DNA of 64,000 nucleotides from Betaproteobacteria bacterium. GTDB lineage: Bacteria > Pseudomonadota > Gammaproteobacteria > Burkholderiales > SG8-39. Both the position numbers and the translations under genes were made by a program. The DNA is taken from contig JACPYS010000016.1 of NCBI GenBank assembly GCA_016195915.1, positions 36,680 to 100,679 of the forward strand, written 5' to 3'. Below the pieces are notes generated by a model. That model did not search any database, was not told the origin of the DNA, and saw only the letters and a program-made list of their open reading frames with translations. Shown piece after piece: positions 26,436 through 35,122 of this stretch. Each line of letters opens with the position of its first letter. Within the stretch, counting starts at the first letter, position 1.

Positions 26436-27416
26436 ATGAACAGGCGCGACACGGTGCTTGCACTTCTGGGACTCGGCGCTGCGCCGCTTGCCGGGGCGCA
26501 GCAGACCGGCAAGACCTATCGAGTGGGGTACCTGCAAACCTCGAGCCGGAAACAGCAGCTTCACCTGGTCAAGGCATTCGAGGACGGGCTGGTCGACCAC
26601 GGTTACCGCATTGGCCAGAACATCATCATCGAGTACCGTTTTGCCGACGGGAACGTGGAGCGGCTCCCGGGCCTCGCCGCAGAACTGGCTCAGCTCAAGG
26701 TCGATGTCTTTCTCACGGGGGCCAACCCGCCCACCGTCGCGGCCCGGCAAAGCACGAAGTCCATCCCGATCGTCATGGCGTTCGGCAATGATCCGGTGGG
26801 CTCCGGGCTGGTCGCCAGCCTCGCGCGGCCCGCTGGAAACATCACCGGGCTGACCTCGGACACCGGCGACGAGATCTACGGCAAACGGCTGGAACTGCTG
26901 AGGGAGGTCGTGCCGAAGCTGTCACGCGTAGCCGTTCTCTGGAACGCGGACTATGCGCCCAACCGAAATCGTTTGAAGCTGATGAACGAAATCGCCCCGA
27001 AACTGAAGCTGGAATTGCTGTCGAAAGAAATGCGAGGGCCAGACGACTTCAAAACAGTTTTCGACGCCATTGCGAATGAACGCGTGCACGCGCTTCTCCT
27101 GATGCTGGACACCATGGTGTTCAACTATCGAGACCGGATCGGCAGCCTGGTCACCAAGCATCGGTTGCCCGCGATCTCGGAGGCCGGAGATCTGGCCGAT
27201 GCGGGTTTGCTCCTGACCTACGGTGTGAATGCGCGTGACCTTTGGAGGCAGGCAGCCGCTTACGTTGACAAGATCCTCAAGGGCGCGAACCCGGCCGACC
27301 TTCCGGTGGCGCAGCCGACGAAGTTTGAACTGGTGGTCAATCTCAAGACCGCCAAGGCACTCGGCCTCAAGATCCCCCAGTCCGTGCTCCTGCGTGTCGA
27401 CCGGGCAATCGAATGA
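26436..27416 (+). CDS. ABC_sub_bind family solute-binding protein
   Basis: 326 residues from ATG 26436 (AGGGGGAATGG upstream). Signal NRRDTVLALLGLGAAPLAGA. Blocks: YRVGYLQTSSRKQQ, DHGYRIGQNIIIEYRFADGN, SIPIVMAFGNDPVGSGLVAS, LARPAGNITGLTSDTGDEIY, and the end KFELVVNLKTAKALGLKIPQ. Third of four family members in the window and again without transporter partners. Confidence 0.9.
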   Translation: MNRRDTVLALLGLGAAPLAGAQQTGKTYRVGYLQTSSRKQQLHLVKAFEDGLVDHGYRIGQNIIIEYRFADGNVERLPGLAAELAQLKVDVFLTGANPPTVAARQSTKSIPIVMAFGNDPVGSGLVASLARPAGNITGLTSDTGDEIYGKRLELLREVVPKLSRVAVLWNADYAPNRNRLKLMNEIAPKLKLELLSKEMRGPDDFKTVFDAIANERVHALLLMLDTMVFNYRDRIGSLVTKHRLPAISEAGDLADAGLLLTYGVNARDLWRQAAAYVDKILKGANPADLPVAQPTKFELVVNLKTAKALGLKIPQSVLLRVDRAIE

Positions 27417-27595
27417 CTGGTCCGCGGCTGAGCGCCCGTAACGCAAATTCCCCGTTTGCCGATTCGTCCCAGGTCGACGGTTCGAGTGTCCATTGTGAAC
27501 AGTTGGCGTAATATCGCATGCGGTAGCGAGCGCTCTGCCAAAGGTGTAACCCCCGGGTGTGAACCGCGAACGCTACGCCGGCTTTGCAGGGGAAC

Positions 27596-27967
27596 ATGAA
27601 AAAACGCATCGTCATCGAGTGGCTGGACGAGCCCGAGGAGCACGACTATCCTGCGGCGAAGGCGTATCTGAGTCTGATGTTCGACGACCGGACGGTTAGC
27701 AATTTTGTAACACAACTTCGGCAAGCACCGGTCACGGAATTCAAGGCGAAGGATATTTTCAGAGCTTCGGGTTTGCCTCTGTTGGGCATCAGCAATGCTC
27801 ACGTCGAAAAGGATCGAAAAAAGGTTCTTCAGGGCAAGCGGCTCTCTCCGCTGTTGCTTGTCAGAAACAGCGGCATGGCCAAGGTCATCATCGCGGACGG
27901 TTATCACAGGCTGTGCGCCCTGTACATGTTCGATGAGGACGCGTTGATTCCATGCAAGATCGCTTGA
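27596..27967 (+). CDS. Small ParB-like fold protein, function unknown
   Basis: 123 residues from ATG 27596 (CAGGGGAAC upstream). Contains FKAKDIFRASGLPLLGISNA and ends with LLVRNSGMAKVIIADGYHRL then CALYMFDEDALIPCKIA. The combination of LSPLLLVR...VIIADGYHRLCA resembles the ParB/sulfiredoxin-type core (ViDGhHRl.A). I infer a ParB-like nucleotide-binding or regulatory fold, not chromosome partitioning. It overlaps the next gene by 16 bp, so the two are probably co-translated. Confidence 0.6.
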   Translation: MKKRIVIEWLDEPEEHDYPAAKAYLSLMFDDRTVSNFVTQLRQAPVTEFKAKDIFRASGLPLLGISNAHVEKDRKKVLQGKRLSPLLLVRNSGMAKVIIADGYHRLCALYMFDEDALIPCKIA

Positions 27968-28659
27968 GCGGCCGTATCGGTATATTGGCAGCGGTGCTGC
28001 TTGGCGCGGTCACGGCATCCGATGCGTTTGCGGCTCGCAGCGGGGGCCGCTCCGGCGGGCACACCGGAGGGCACTCGGGCGGGCATGTGACTGGTGGCGG
28101 CCGCGTTGGCGGCGGATTCGCCGCTCCAGCAAGGTTTGCGCCGCGCACTGTTTACGTCGCGGCGCCAGTCGTCTATTTCCCACCGGCTTACTACGCGTCG
28201 CCTCCCGGTTATCTCTCCCCGTCCTCTTCCTACGCGCCAGTCCAGCCGCCCGTCTACTACGGGCCGCCGGTCCAAGGCGCTCTGCCGCCGGGCGTCTCCT
28301 ATCCTCCGCCGCCTTCGGCCAATTACCACCCGCCCGCCCGCGACGAACCAGACCAGTCGCCCATCTATTTCTGCAAGGACGGCAACGGGCGCACGAATAT
28401 CACCAATCGAAAGGAGGATACGGCCGGCATGGTTTGCAAGGAGCGGCCCATCCAGAGCGCCAAGCCGCCCGATGGCTCGCCCCGTTCGCCGCCGAATCCG
28501 GGTTCCGCGCCTGCGAGTCCCGGGGGACCATCCGCCGCACAGGAAGGTTTGCATTTTCGGTTTTACTGCCCCGACACGAGGAAGTACTACCCCGAGGTCA
28601 ACAAGTGCGCATCGGATTGGCTGAAGGTGGTTCCTGACGGCGTCGCTGCCCGGCGTTGA
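27952..28659 (+). CDS. Secreted Gly/His- and Pro/Tyr-rich protein
   Basis: 235 residues from ATG 27952. After a signal (GILAAVLLGAVTASDAFAA) come a Gly/His/Ser-rich stretch (GGRSGGHTGGHSGGHVTGGG), a Pro/Tyr-rich stretch (PPAYYASPPGYLSPSSSYAP), a short DUF4124-like piece (IYFCKDGNGRTNITNRKEDT) and a C-terminal HFRFYCPDTRKYYPEVNKCA segment. This last segment is typical of small envelope proteins that end in YYPxVxxC. Low complexity and glycine content suggest a cell-surface or cell-wall role. Overlaps the ParB-like gene upstream. Confidence 0.75.
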   Translation: MQDRLSGRIGILAAVLLGAVTASDAFAARSGGRSGGHTGGHSGGHVTGGGRVGGGFAAPARFAPRTVYVAAPVVYFPPAYYASPPGYLSPSSSYAPVQPPVYYGPPVQGALPPGVSYPPPPSANYHPPARDEPDQSPIYFCKDGNGRTNITNRKEDTAGMVCKERPIQSAKPPDGSPRSPPNPGSAPASPGGPSAAQEGLHFRFYCPDTRKYYPEVNKCASDWLKVVPDGVAARR

Positions 28660-28839
28660 TCTACCCCCCGGGGTGCCGCGCATGCCCTGCAACACGTAGC
28701 GATCCGTCCCGTCGGGCGGATTGATCAGCGTGATCTCGACCGGCATGGCGGTGAACAGTAATCGGGTCTTCGGATGCACGCGCTTCTGGTGGAGACCGCG
28801 CCGTGCGCCCGAACTTTCATCGCAGCCGGCCGAAAGCAG

Positions 28840-29796
28840 TCATTCCACCTTGATGCCGGCGTTGCTGATGATCTCCTTCGATTTCTGCACGTCGGCTTTG
28901 ATCAGCGCCGCGAATTCCTCGGCCGAGACCGGGTTGGGTTCCAGGCCCTGGGCGAGCAGCGCGGCGCGCACGTCGGGACGCTGCAATATCCTGTTGAAGT
29001 CCGCATTCAGGCGCGCCACCACCGTTTGCGGCACACCCGCCGGCGCCAGCACGCCGTAGTACGCGACAAAATTGAAATCCTTGTAGCCGAACTCGGCGAC
29101 AGCGGGTACTTCGGGCAGCGAAGGGTTTCGCCTGGCCGACGTCACAGCCAATGCCCGGATTTTTCCAGCATTCACCAGCGACGTGGCCGACGAAATGGAC
29201 GACCCCGCAAAACCCAGGTGGCCGCCGAGCAGATCGGCCAACGCAGGACTGGAACCCTTGTACGGGATGTGCTGCATCCTGAATCCGGCCGCAGCCTGCA
29301 GCAGTTCCATTGCGATGTGCACCGAGCCGCCGGTGCCCGATGTACCGTAGCTGATTTTTCCGGGAGCGGCCTTTGCGGCGCGGATCGCATCCGCCAGCGT
29401 CTTGTAGGGCGAGCTGTCCAGCACGATCAGGACCATTGGTGTCGTCGCCGCGAGGGCCACAGGCGTCAGGTCCCTGATCGGATCATAAGACACCTTCATC
29501 AGCAGCGGAATCAGCGAGACGTTGTCGGTCTGCCCGATCACGAGGTCATAGCCCGCGGCGTTGGCCTTGGCCGCCTCGGCCAGCCCCAGCGCCGTGCCGG
29601 CACCCGGCCGGTTGATGGGCACGAGCGTCCAGCCATTCAATTCAGCCAGTTTGGTACTCAGCAACCGGCCGATGAAATCCGTGCCGCCGCCCGGAGTCGA
29701 TGGAATGATCATGCGGATCGGCTGGGCCGGGTAGCTCTGGGCCTGTGCCGCGGCGCTCGCCGCAATCAACATAGCGATGGCAAACAGTCTTTTCAT
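28840..29796 (-). CDS. Bug (TctC) family tripartite tricarboxylate receptor
   Basis: 318 residues from ATG 29796. Signal LFAIAMLIAASAAAQAQ, then YPAQPIRMIIPSTPGGGTDF, INRPGAGTALGLAEAAKANA, DGY-like variant GYDLVIGQTDNVSLIPLLM, GKISYGTSGTGGSVHIAMEL, HIPYKGSSPALADLLGGHLG, and LNADFNRILQRPDVRAALLA. All are Bug family hallmarks. Carboxylate-binding periplasmic receptor without tctA/tctB nearby. Confidence 0.92.
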   Translation of the reverse strand: MKRLFAIAMLIAASAAAQAQSYPAQPIRMIIPSTPGGGTDFIGRLLSTKLAELNGWTLVPINRPGAGTALGLAEAAKANAAGYDLVIGQTDNVSLIPLLMKVSYDPIRDLTPVALAATTPMVLIVLDSSPYKTLADAIRAAKAAPGKISYGTSGTGGSVHIAMELLQAAAGFRMQHIPYKGSSPALADLLGGHLGFAGSSISSATSLVNAGKIRALAVTSARRNPSLPEVPAVAEFGYKDFNFVAYYGVLAPAGVPQTVVARLNADFNRILQRPDVRAALLAQGLEPNPVSAEEFAALIKADVQKSKEIISNAGIKVE

Positions 29797-29917
29797 GGTG
29801 AACTCCACTGATGCAGGAAGTGTAATGTATCCGGGCGATCCGGCCGCGGATTGGCCAAGATCGCGGGAAGGAGTCAAACTGGCGGGCAAGGCGACAACTC
29901 AACCACCGGAGGTCTCA

Positions 29918-30034
29918 GTGAGCCACTCCAAGATGCTGACCACCAGACGACGCAAGCAGCACGCCAAGAAGCAGCTTGCGGGCGCAGCCAAGCGCGCGAA
30001 GAAGCTGAAGAAGTCTCAGGTGAAGACGCCCTGA
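29918..30034 (+). CDS. Very small basic protein (38 aa)
   Basis: GTG 29918 has GGAGG 5 nt upstream. The product is Lys/Arg-rich (MLTTRRRKQHAKKQLAGAAK, RAKKLKKSQVKTP). The good ribosome-binding site and biased composition support a real gene. It resembles short basic hypothetical proteins often annotated in proteobacteria; nucleic-acid binding is possible but unproven. Confidence 0.5.
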   Translation: MSHSKMLTTRRRKQHAKKQLAGAAKRAKKLKKSQVKTP

Positions 30035-30062
30035 AGTACAGGGACGGGCGGTCAGCGTTTCC

Positions 30063-31052
30063 CTAGCGGCGCAGGTTCCCGGATTCCAGCACCTTCGGAT
30101 TCACCACATTCGTCGGTGTGCCGGCTGCATAGGAGACGATCTGGTCGAATATGTCCGAGAATTGAAGTTCATACTCCTCGCGTGTGACGTAGCCGATGTG
30201 CGGCGTGCACACGAGCTTTTCCAGCGCGAATAAGGGATAAAGGGGGTCGAGCACTGGTTCGTCTTCGTAAACATCGACGGCGGCGATACCCGGGCGCCCC
30301 GCCTTCAGCGCGGCAAGCAGCGCGCCGGATTCGATCAGCGGAGCCCGGCTCGTATTGACCAGTACGGCCGTCGGTTTCATGCGGGCCAGATCGGCAGTGG
30401 TCACGATACCGCGCGTCGCGTCGACCAGGCGCATGTGGAGCGTGAGCACGTCGCAGTCCGAAAAGAATGCCTCCTTGCTCGATGCAACCGCGTACCCGTC
30501 GCGTCGCGCCCGCTCAAGAGAGGCCTCGCGCGCCCACACCAATACGCGCATCCCGAACGCCTTGCCGTAACCCGCCACGACGCTGGCAATCCTGCCGTAA
30601 CCGTAGATACCCAGCGTCTTGCCACGCACACCGCTGCCAACACCGGTCTGCCACTTTCCCGATTTGAGCGAAGCCATCTGCTGCGGAATCTGACGCATGG
30701 CGGCGAGCGCCAGCGCCCAGGTCAGCTCCGCCGTGGCATACGACGGCGTACCCGCATGCAGGCTCGACGAAACGATGACGCCGAGCTGCGTGCAGGCATC
30801 GATGTCGATGTGCGGATACACGCTGCGCTGGCTGATCAGCCGGAGCCTGTCGAGGCGACGCAGCAACGGCGCGCGAATCTGGGTCCGCTCGCGTATCAGT
30901 ACCAGCGCTTCGGTATCCCTCAATCGTGCCGCGAGCGCATCGACGTCCTGGAGGTGATCGTTCCAGATCGTGACCTCGTGGCCTGCAAGCTTCCTGAAGC
31001 ACTCGAGCGTACGCAGCGTGTCGTGATAGTCGTCGAGAATCGAGATTTTCAT
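30063..31052 (-). CDS. D-2-hydroxyacid dehydrogenase family protein
   Basis: 329 residues from ATG 31052. Rossmann motif [20 protein letters not shown] (GxGxxx with Asp/Arg-type cofactor loop further on), catalytic Arg in [14 protein letters not shown], Glu in DVYEDEPV, His in [14 protein letters not shown]. These belong to the phosphoglycerate/lactate dehydrogenase-like superfamily. The substrate is unknown; the [20 protein letters not shown] region lacks the ACT domain of SerA. Confidence 0.9.
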   Translation of the reverse strand: MKISILDDYHDTLRTLECFRKLAGHEVTIWNDHLQDVDALAARLRDTEALVLIRERTQIRAPLLRRLDRLRLISQRSVYPHIDIDACTQLGVIVSSSLHAGTPSYATAELTWALALAAMRQIPQQMASLKSGKWQTGVGSGVRGKTLGIYGYGRIASVVAGYGKAFGMRVLVWAREASLERARRDGYAVASSKEAFFSDCDVLTLHMRLVDATRGIVTTADLARMKPTAVLVNTSRAPLIESGALLAALKAGRPGIAAVDVYEDEPVLDPLYPLFALEKLVCTPHIGYVTREEYELQFSDIFDQIVSYAAGTPTNVVNPKVLESGNLRR

Positions 31053-31249
31053 GGTTCACTCCGGTTCGTGCGATTGTTGCATCTGCCCCGGAGGCAGCGC
31101 AAGGCGGCGTCGTTCATGATCGCTCGTCAATCTACACCGTGTTCGACAGGCGTGCGTCAACTTCCGCCACCGCGCGCGGACGATCTGTATCTGCATCGAA
31201 CTCCGGGTATGCTTATTGAATTGCGCAAGGCGATTAAAAGGAGACCGAA

Positions 31250-31408
31250 TTGAGCACCTATCTGGGAAGCAAGTCCCGCCGCAGGCTGCTGGCCGCGATG
31301 GGCGCGGGAGGCTTTGGCCTTGCCGGCGGCGTGTTCTCGAACATCCGCGTGGCTTCGGCGCAGCAGCTCTCGGGTGCGCCGCCCGAAGTCGACCGCCTTT
31401 CGGTGTAG
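31250..31408 (+). pseudogene. N-terminal stub of a Tat-exported MBL-fold hydrolase
   Basis: TTG 31250 with AAAAGGAGACC upstream encodes SKSRRRLLAAMGAGGFGLAG, GVFSNIRVASAQQLSGAPPE and VDRLSV, then TAG. A Tat signal followed by SGAPPEVDRLSV is how a group of exported metallo-beta-lactamase-fold hydrolases begins (recognised from pattern, moderate certainty). The rest of the gene is missing; sequence after 31408 belongs to the cyclase gene region. Confidence 0.5.
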
Positions 31409-31463
31409 GTGGCGAAGCAGGAACTGCCCGGGCGGGTGTTGCTCAGTTCTACCGGGACGCGGT

Positions 31464-32558
31464 TTACGTTTGGGGCGTGACGCCACCCGCAATCTCTGGT
31501 GCGTACACGCGCACGCGGGCCTCGCGACCCCGCAGTTGCTGCTCTCCGAGATCAACCATCGTGTAGGCCTCCGTGCCGTCGAGGCGGCTCAGCGCATCTT
31601 CCGACACCAGGAACGGACGCACCAGGTCGCGCGTCGCGTTTTCGATACGTGACGTCGTATTCATGACGTCTCCGTGGAAAACGATCGCGCGCCGGCTTCC
31701 CCCCACTTCGCCCGTGATCACCGGTCCGGCATGAAGCGCAGCCCGCAGCTGCGGCACCACGCCGAACTCCTGCTCGAACTCCTTCGCGGCGCGATCAAGC
31801 GCACTCTTCAGCGCAAAGTAACAGGCAATCGGGCGCGCCGCCGTTCGACCCTCGGCGAGGGTCCACGTGATCACGATCTCATCGCCTACATACTGATAGA
31901 CCTCGCCCGCATGATCGTCGATCGGGTCCGAGGCAAGCTGGAACACGCGATCCAGAAAACGATGCACCGCGGCGGGCCCGATCTTTTCCGCAAGCGGCGT
32001 AGAACCCACGATGTCCACGAACAGGAAGAACCGCTCTTCGGTGCGTGGCCGGTGGTAGCGGCCCAAGGCGATGTCGCGAAAAGTCCGGTCTCCGATGACC
32101 TTGCCCAACTGCCGCAACAGATACAGCAGCGGCGTCACCAGGAACGCAATCGCGACCACCAGCCCCCACGGCAGGCCGGTCCTGATCTGTGACCTGAACA
32201 CGAGTGCAAGCTCGGTGCCTATCAGCAGGCCGACAAGGCGAGTCCCGAACCTGCCACCGATGAGCGCAATGATTACGAGACTGTAGACGATCGACTTGGT
32301 TGCGAAGGTGACGAGGAACGGCGAGCGATCCAGCGCGCGCCCGAGCCGCGTCCGCGGAAGGAAAATCTCGCTGCCGATGATCAAGGTCGTGAGGGTCATA
32401 CCGTCGATCGCTCCGCTCAGCGCGGCGAGGCTCGCGCCAAGGAGCGGCGGATCGAGGACCGCCGCTCCTGCCGCAGCTCCGAACAGCGCACCGCCCACCG
32501 CGCCGAGCTGAATCCAGCTCAGGAGGAGTCCTGCGCGGCGACTAGCAGCGGCCCGCAT
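31464..32558 (-). CDS. Membrane adenylate/guanylate cyclase (class III), paralog 1
   Basis: 364 residues. Four to six hydrophobic segments in the first 150 residues are followed by a class III cyclase domain: FLFVDIVGSTPLAEKIGP (first metal Asp), YQYVGDEIVITWTLAEGR (second metal Asp), LRAALHAGPVITGEVGGSRR, HGDVMNTTSRIENATRD. Purine-specificity residues cannot be assigned confidently. Starts 24 bp downstream of an ABC_sub_bind gene, so probably cotranscribed with it: a receptor plus cyclase. Nearly identical 3' part to the second copy at 36.4 kb. Confidence 0.88.
   Translation of the reverse strand: MRAAASRRAGLLLSWIQLGAVGGALFGAAAGAAVLDPPLLGASLAALSGAIDGMTLTTLIIGSEIFLPRTRLGRALDRSPFLVTFATKSIVYSLVIIALIGGRFGTRLVGLLIGTELALVFRSQIRTGLPWGLVVAIAFLVTPLLYLLRQLGKVIGDRTFRDIALGRYHRPRTEERFFLFVDIVGSTPLAEKIGPAAVHRFLDRVFQLASDPIDDHAGEVYQYVGDEIVITWTLAEGRTAARPIACYFALKSALDRAAKEFEQEFGVVPQLRAALHAGPVITGEVGGSRRAIVFHGDVMNTTSRIENATRDLVRPFLVSEDALSRLDGTEAYTMVDLGEQQLRGREARVRVYAPEIAGGVTPQT
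31490..31640. repeat. Direct repeat: 3' end of the cyclase paralogs, copy 1
   Basis: The segment containing CTCGCGACCCCGCAGTTGCT to GACACCAGGAACGGACGC differs at only a few positions from the copy at 36409-36560. Both lie in the same orientation about 4.9 kb apart, so recombination between them would delete or duplicate the five genes in between. Confidence 0.7.
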
Positions 32559-32582
32559 CAGCCTCTCGGAAGGGGTGGCCCA

Positions 32583-33566
32583 TCACCGGATCACCTCATC
32601 CACGCGCACCAGCACCGATTGCGGAATCTTGACGCCGAGGGCCTTGGCAGTCTTGAGATTGATCACGAGCTCGAACTTGGTCGGCTGCAGGACGGGTAGA
32701 TCGGCCGGCCTGTCGCCCTTGAGAACCCGCGCGGTGTAACGTCCCGCTTGGAGATAGGTGTCGGCGAAGTTGATTCCGTAGCTCGCCAGGCCGCCCGAGG
32801 TGACGTTTTCGCGCACTGCGTAGACAGCGGGGATCGCGTATCGCGCCGCCAGCCCGACGATTTGAGCGCGCCGGCCGTCCAGAAAAGGGTCGGCGCTGAC
32901 GCTCAGCGCGCGAATCTTTTGTCGCAGCAAACTCGAAAATGCCATATCGATCTCGGCCACGCCGCTCGCCTTGACGACATGCAGCTTGCGCTTGAGCGTT
33001 CGCGCAGCCTCCTGCGCGTTGGCCAACTCGATCTCGATATTGGGATTGGCCGGATTGACGAGCATCGCAAAGACCGCGGACGCCGGCGTCAGTTCGTGCA
33101 GCACTTCCAGGCGCTTCGCGGCAAGCACGGTCGTAAACTGGCTTACGCCCGTCATATTGCCGCCGGGCCGATTGAGCGCGGACACGAGGCCGAGCTTGAC
33201 CAGATCGCCACCACTGAGAAATACAATGGGCACCGTCGCCGATGCGGCCTTGGCTGCGAGCGCCGAGGGCGTCCCGCCCGCGGTCGCAATCACCGCGACC
33301 CGCTTGCGGACAAGTTCCGCTGCGAGCGCCGGCAAGCGGTCGTATTCACCCTCGGCCCAGCGGTATTCGATCGTTACGTTCTGGCCTTCGACGTAGCCGG
33401 CCTCGCGCAATCCCTCGCGGAATGCAGCCACCAGGTGCGCGGATTCACCGGGTGACCTGCTGCTGAGGAACCCGATCACCGGCATTGCCGGCAGTTGCTG
33501 CGCGACGGCAATGCGTGGCGCAGCGCCAAGCGCAACAAGTGCGAGTACCGTGTCACGCCGGTTCAT
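32583..33566 (-). CDS. ABC_sub_bind family solute-binding protein
   Basis: 327 residues. Signal NRRDTVLALVALGAAPRIAV. Blocks: PVIGFLSSRSPGESAHLVAA, AGYVEGQNVTIEYRWAEGEY, TVPIVFLSGGDLVKLGLVSA, LNRPGGNMTGVSQFTTVLAA, end KFELVINLKTAKALGVKIPQ. Upstream partner of the membrane cyclase, 24 bp apart. The pairing suggests ligand binding coupled to cyclic-nucleotide synthesis (inference). Confidence 0.9.
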   Translation of the reverse strand: MNRRDTVLALVALGAAPRIAVAQQLPAMPVIGFLSSRSPGESAHLVAAFREGLREAGYVEGQNVTIEYRWAEGEYDRLPALAAELVRKRVAVIATAGGTPSALAAKAASATVPIVFLSGGDLVKLGLVSALNRPGGNMTGVSQFTTVLAAKRLEVLHELTPASAVFAMLVNPANPNIEIELANAQEAARTLKRKLHVVKASGVAEIDMAFSSLLRQKIRALSVSADPFLDGRRAQIVGLAARYAIPAVYAVRENVTSGGLASYGINFADTYLQAGRYTARVLKGDRPADLPVLQPTKFELVINLKTAKALGVKIPQSVLVRVDEVIR

Positions 33567-33656
33567 GCGATCCCCCTCCGACCATTGCGAGGCCGCGCAA
33601 GCACGGCGATTCGCAAGCGGCAGGTCTGATCCGCCTGAATTTGCGCGTCGCGTCAG

Positions 33657-34409
33657 TCACGAAGCGAAAGACCGGACGATCAACGCGATCCCCGCTGCGA
33701 TCCCGATCCATCCGATCGCGCCGCCGAATCGCTCGCCTACGGAGGGCAGTTTCTCGATCAGCATGATCGCCGTAAGCATCGCCATCCAGGCCAGGCTCAT
33801 GACGCCCGCGACGAACATGGTTGCCATCAGCAACCAGCAGCATCCGACGCAATACAGCCCATGCTCGATCCCCACCGCGATTGCGCCACCGACGCCGTCG
33901 CGCCAGCGGGCAACAAAAAAGCCGATCGGCGTGCGGCATTTGCGCGCGCAGGCCGTCTTCATCGGCGTGAACTGGTAGATCCCCGCGGCCAACGCGACCA
34001 CCCCGCTCAACCCCGTACCCGCGATCGACATGTTTGGCGACAGCAGACCGCGCTGGTGGAGCAGTATCTGCAACAGCGTGGCGGCCGCACTGAACACTGC
34101 CCAGGCGATGAGATAGCCGGACACGAACGCGATCGTTCCGCTCGTTCTCGAAGCCTGCGAGCTACGCGCCCCCGCAAGCCCCCAGTAAGTCCGGATGAAA
34201 GGCAACGCCGTAGGCAGCATCATGGCGACCATCATCGTGGCCCACATGAAGAATGTCGCGAGGATGGCGCCGGGTGTCCACTGCCACGATGGCACGCCCT
34301 GCGCCAGTTCCTGCATCTGCAGCGACATCCGGACCTGCCACGCCCAGGAGACAACGATCACCGCAGCGAGACCACTGCCGACGATCACGAAGTCGCGCCG
34401 GGCCTCCAC
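33657..34409 (-). CDS. DUF2182 integral membrane protein
   Basis: 250 residues with six to seven membrane segments. The family signature is clear: FMWATMMVAMMLPTALPFI after TM2 and LKTACARKCRTP-type motif (PMKTACARKCRTPIGFFVAR) with GVGGAIAVGIEHGLYCVGCC. This is the predicted metal-binding integral membrane protein family. It is encoded 18 bp downstream of a DUF1326 protein, a pairing that recurs across proteobacteria. GTG start at 34409 with a weak ribosome site. Confidence 0.85.
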   Translation of the reverse strand: MEARRDFVIVGSGLAAVIVVSWAWQVRMSLQMQELAQGVPSWQWTPGAILATFFMWATMMVAMMLPTALPFIRTYWGLAGARSSQASRTSGTIAFVSGYLIAWAVFSAAATLLQILLHQRGLLSPNMSIAGTGLSGVVALAAGIYQFTPMKTACARKCRTPIGFFVARWRDGVGGAIAVGIEHGLYCVGCCWLLMATMFVAGVMSLAWMAMLTAIMLIEKLPSVGERFGGAIGWIGIAAGIALIVRSFAS

Positions 34410-34427
34410 TGCTGCACCGCTGGTACG

Positions 34428-35030
34428 CTAGTTCTGATACGCGAACGCCGAATGCAAGCCGTTGCGGCCCGACAGGCTCCACGACTGCCCGTGATCCCGG
34501 TAGCTGAGTTGCTTCGAGTGCGCGACGGTCGCCGGGAATCCGGGCGCGATGCACAGCGGATGTCCGCTGACCGTGACGTCAGCTCCGCCGGCACCGGCAA
34601 TGGATTCGATCTCGACCTCGGCAACCCCCTTGATCGTAAGGCTGCGCGACTTGCCCTGCGCGCGGTAGTCGATCTCCGCATCGTGCGCACCCATCATCTC
34701 ACCGATGAAGGATGCCAGCACCGCGGGATGGCCTCCTGCCTGCCCGGTGAATATCGTCGCAAGCGCGTTCTTCTGATCGCCCGAGGCACGTTGATCGAGG
34801 TAGGCTGCCGCCTTCCATTTCGTCTTTGCCATATTTCCCGGCGCAATCACCGCGAGCGCGACGTTGAGGCCATCGAGCTTCGTGCCACCGTAGTTTCCCC
34901 CGTCGACGTGCCACGCCACCAGCACCGTGCAATTGCCCTCGGTGGGATCGGACAGAAAGATACAGGGGCAGGTCGCCGCGCAATTGCAGCTTTCGAAATA
35001 CGTCCCTTGCAAGCTCCATTTCTCGGCCAT
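34428..35030 (-). CDS. DUF1326 domain protein
   Basis: 200 residues from ATG 35030 (CGGAGGAGAGC upstream). The N-terminus WSLQGTYFESCNCAATCPCI with its CxC...CxC cluster is the DUF1326 signature, and the rest (GGNYGGTKLDGLNVALAVIA, FTGQAGGHPAVLASFIGEMM, CIAPGFPATVAHSKQLSYRD) follows the family. The cysteines could bind a metal. Its partner DUF2182 follows directly, suggesting a two-protein metal-related membrane system (inference). Confidence 0.88.
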   Translation of the reverse strand: MAEKWSLQGTYFESCNCAATCPCIFLSDPTEGNCTVLVAWHVDGGNYGGTKLDGLNVALAVIAPGNMAKTKWKAAAYLDQRASGDQKNALATIFTGQAGGHPAVLASFIGEMMGAHDAEIDYRAQGKSRSLTIKGVAEVEIESIAGAGGADVTVSGHPLCIAPGFPATVAHSKQLSYRDHGQSWSLSGRNGLHSAFAYQN

Positions 35031-35122
35031 GCTCTCCTCCGTTGAACGCTCTGCCTGCCCGTCAGCCTAGCTGAACCGAGACGCTGCGTCACCTTGCACT
35101 GCCGCAGCGCGGCTCGGCACCC

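Noticed and set aside
28669..28779. Minus-strand open frame with a plausible protein-like start
   Set aside because: It continues as the antisense of the Gly/Pro-rich gene; no domain recognised.
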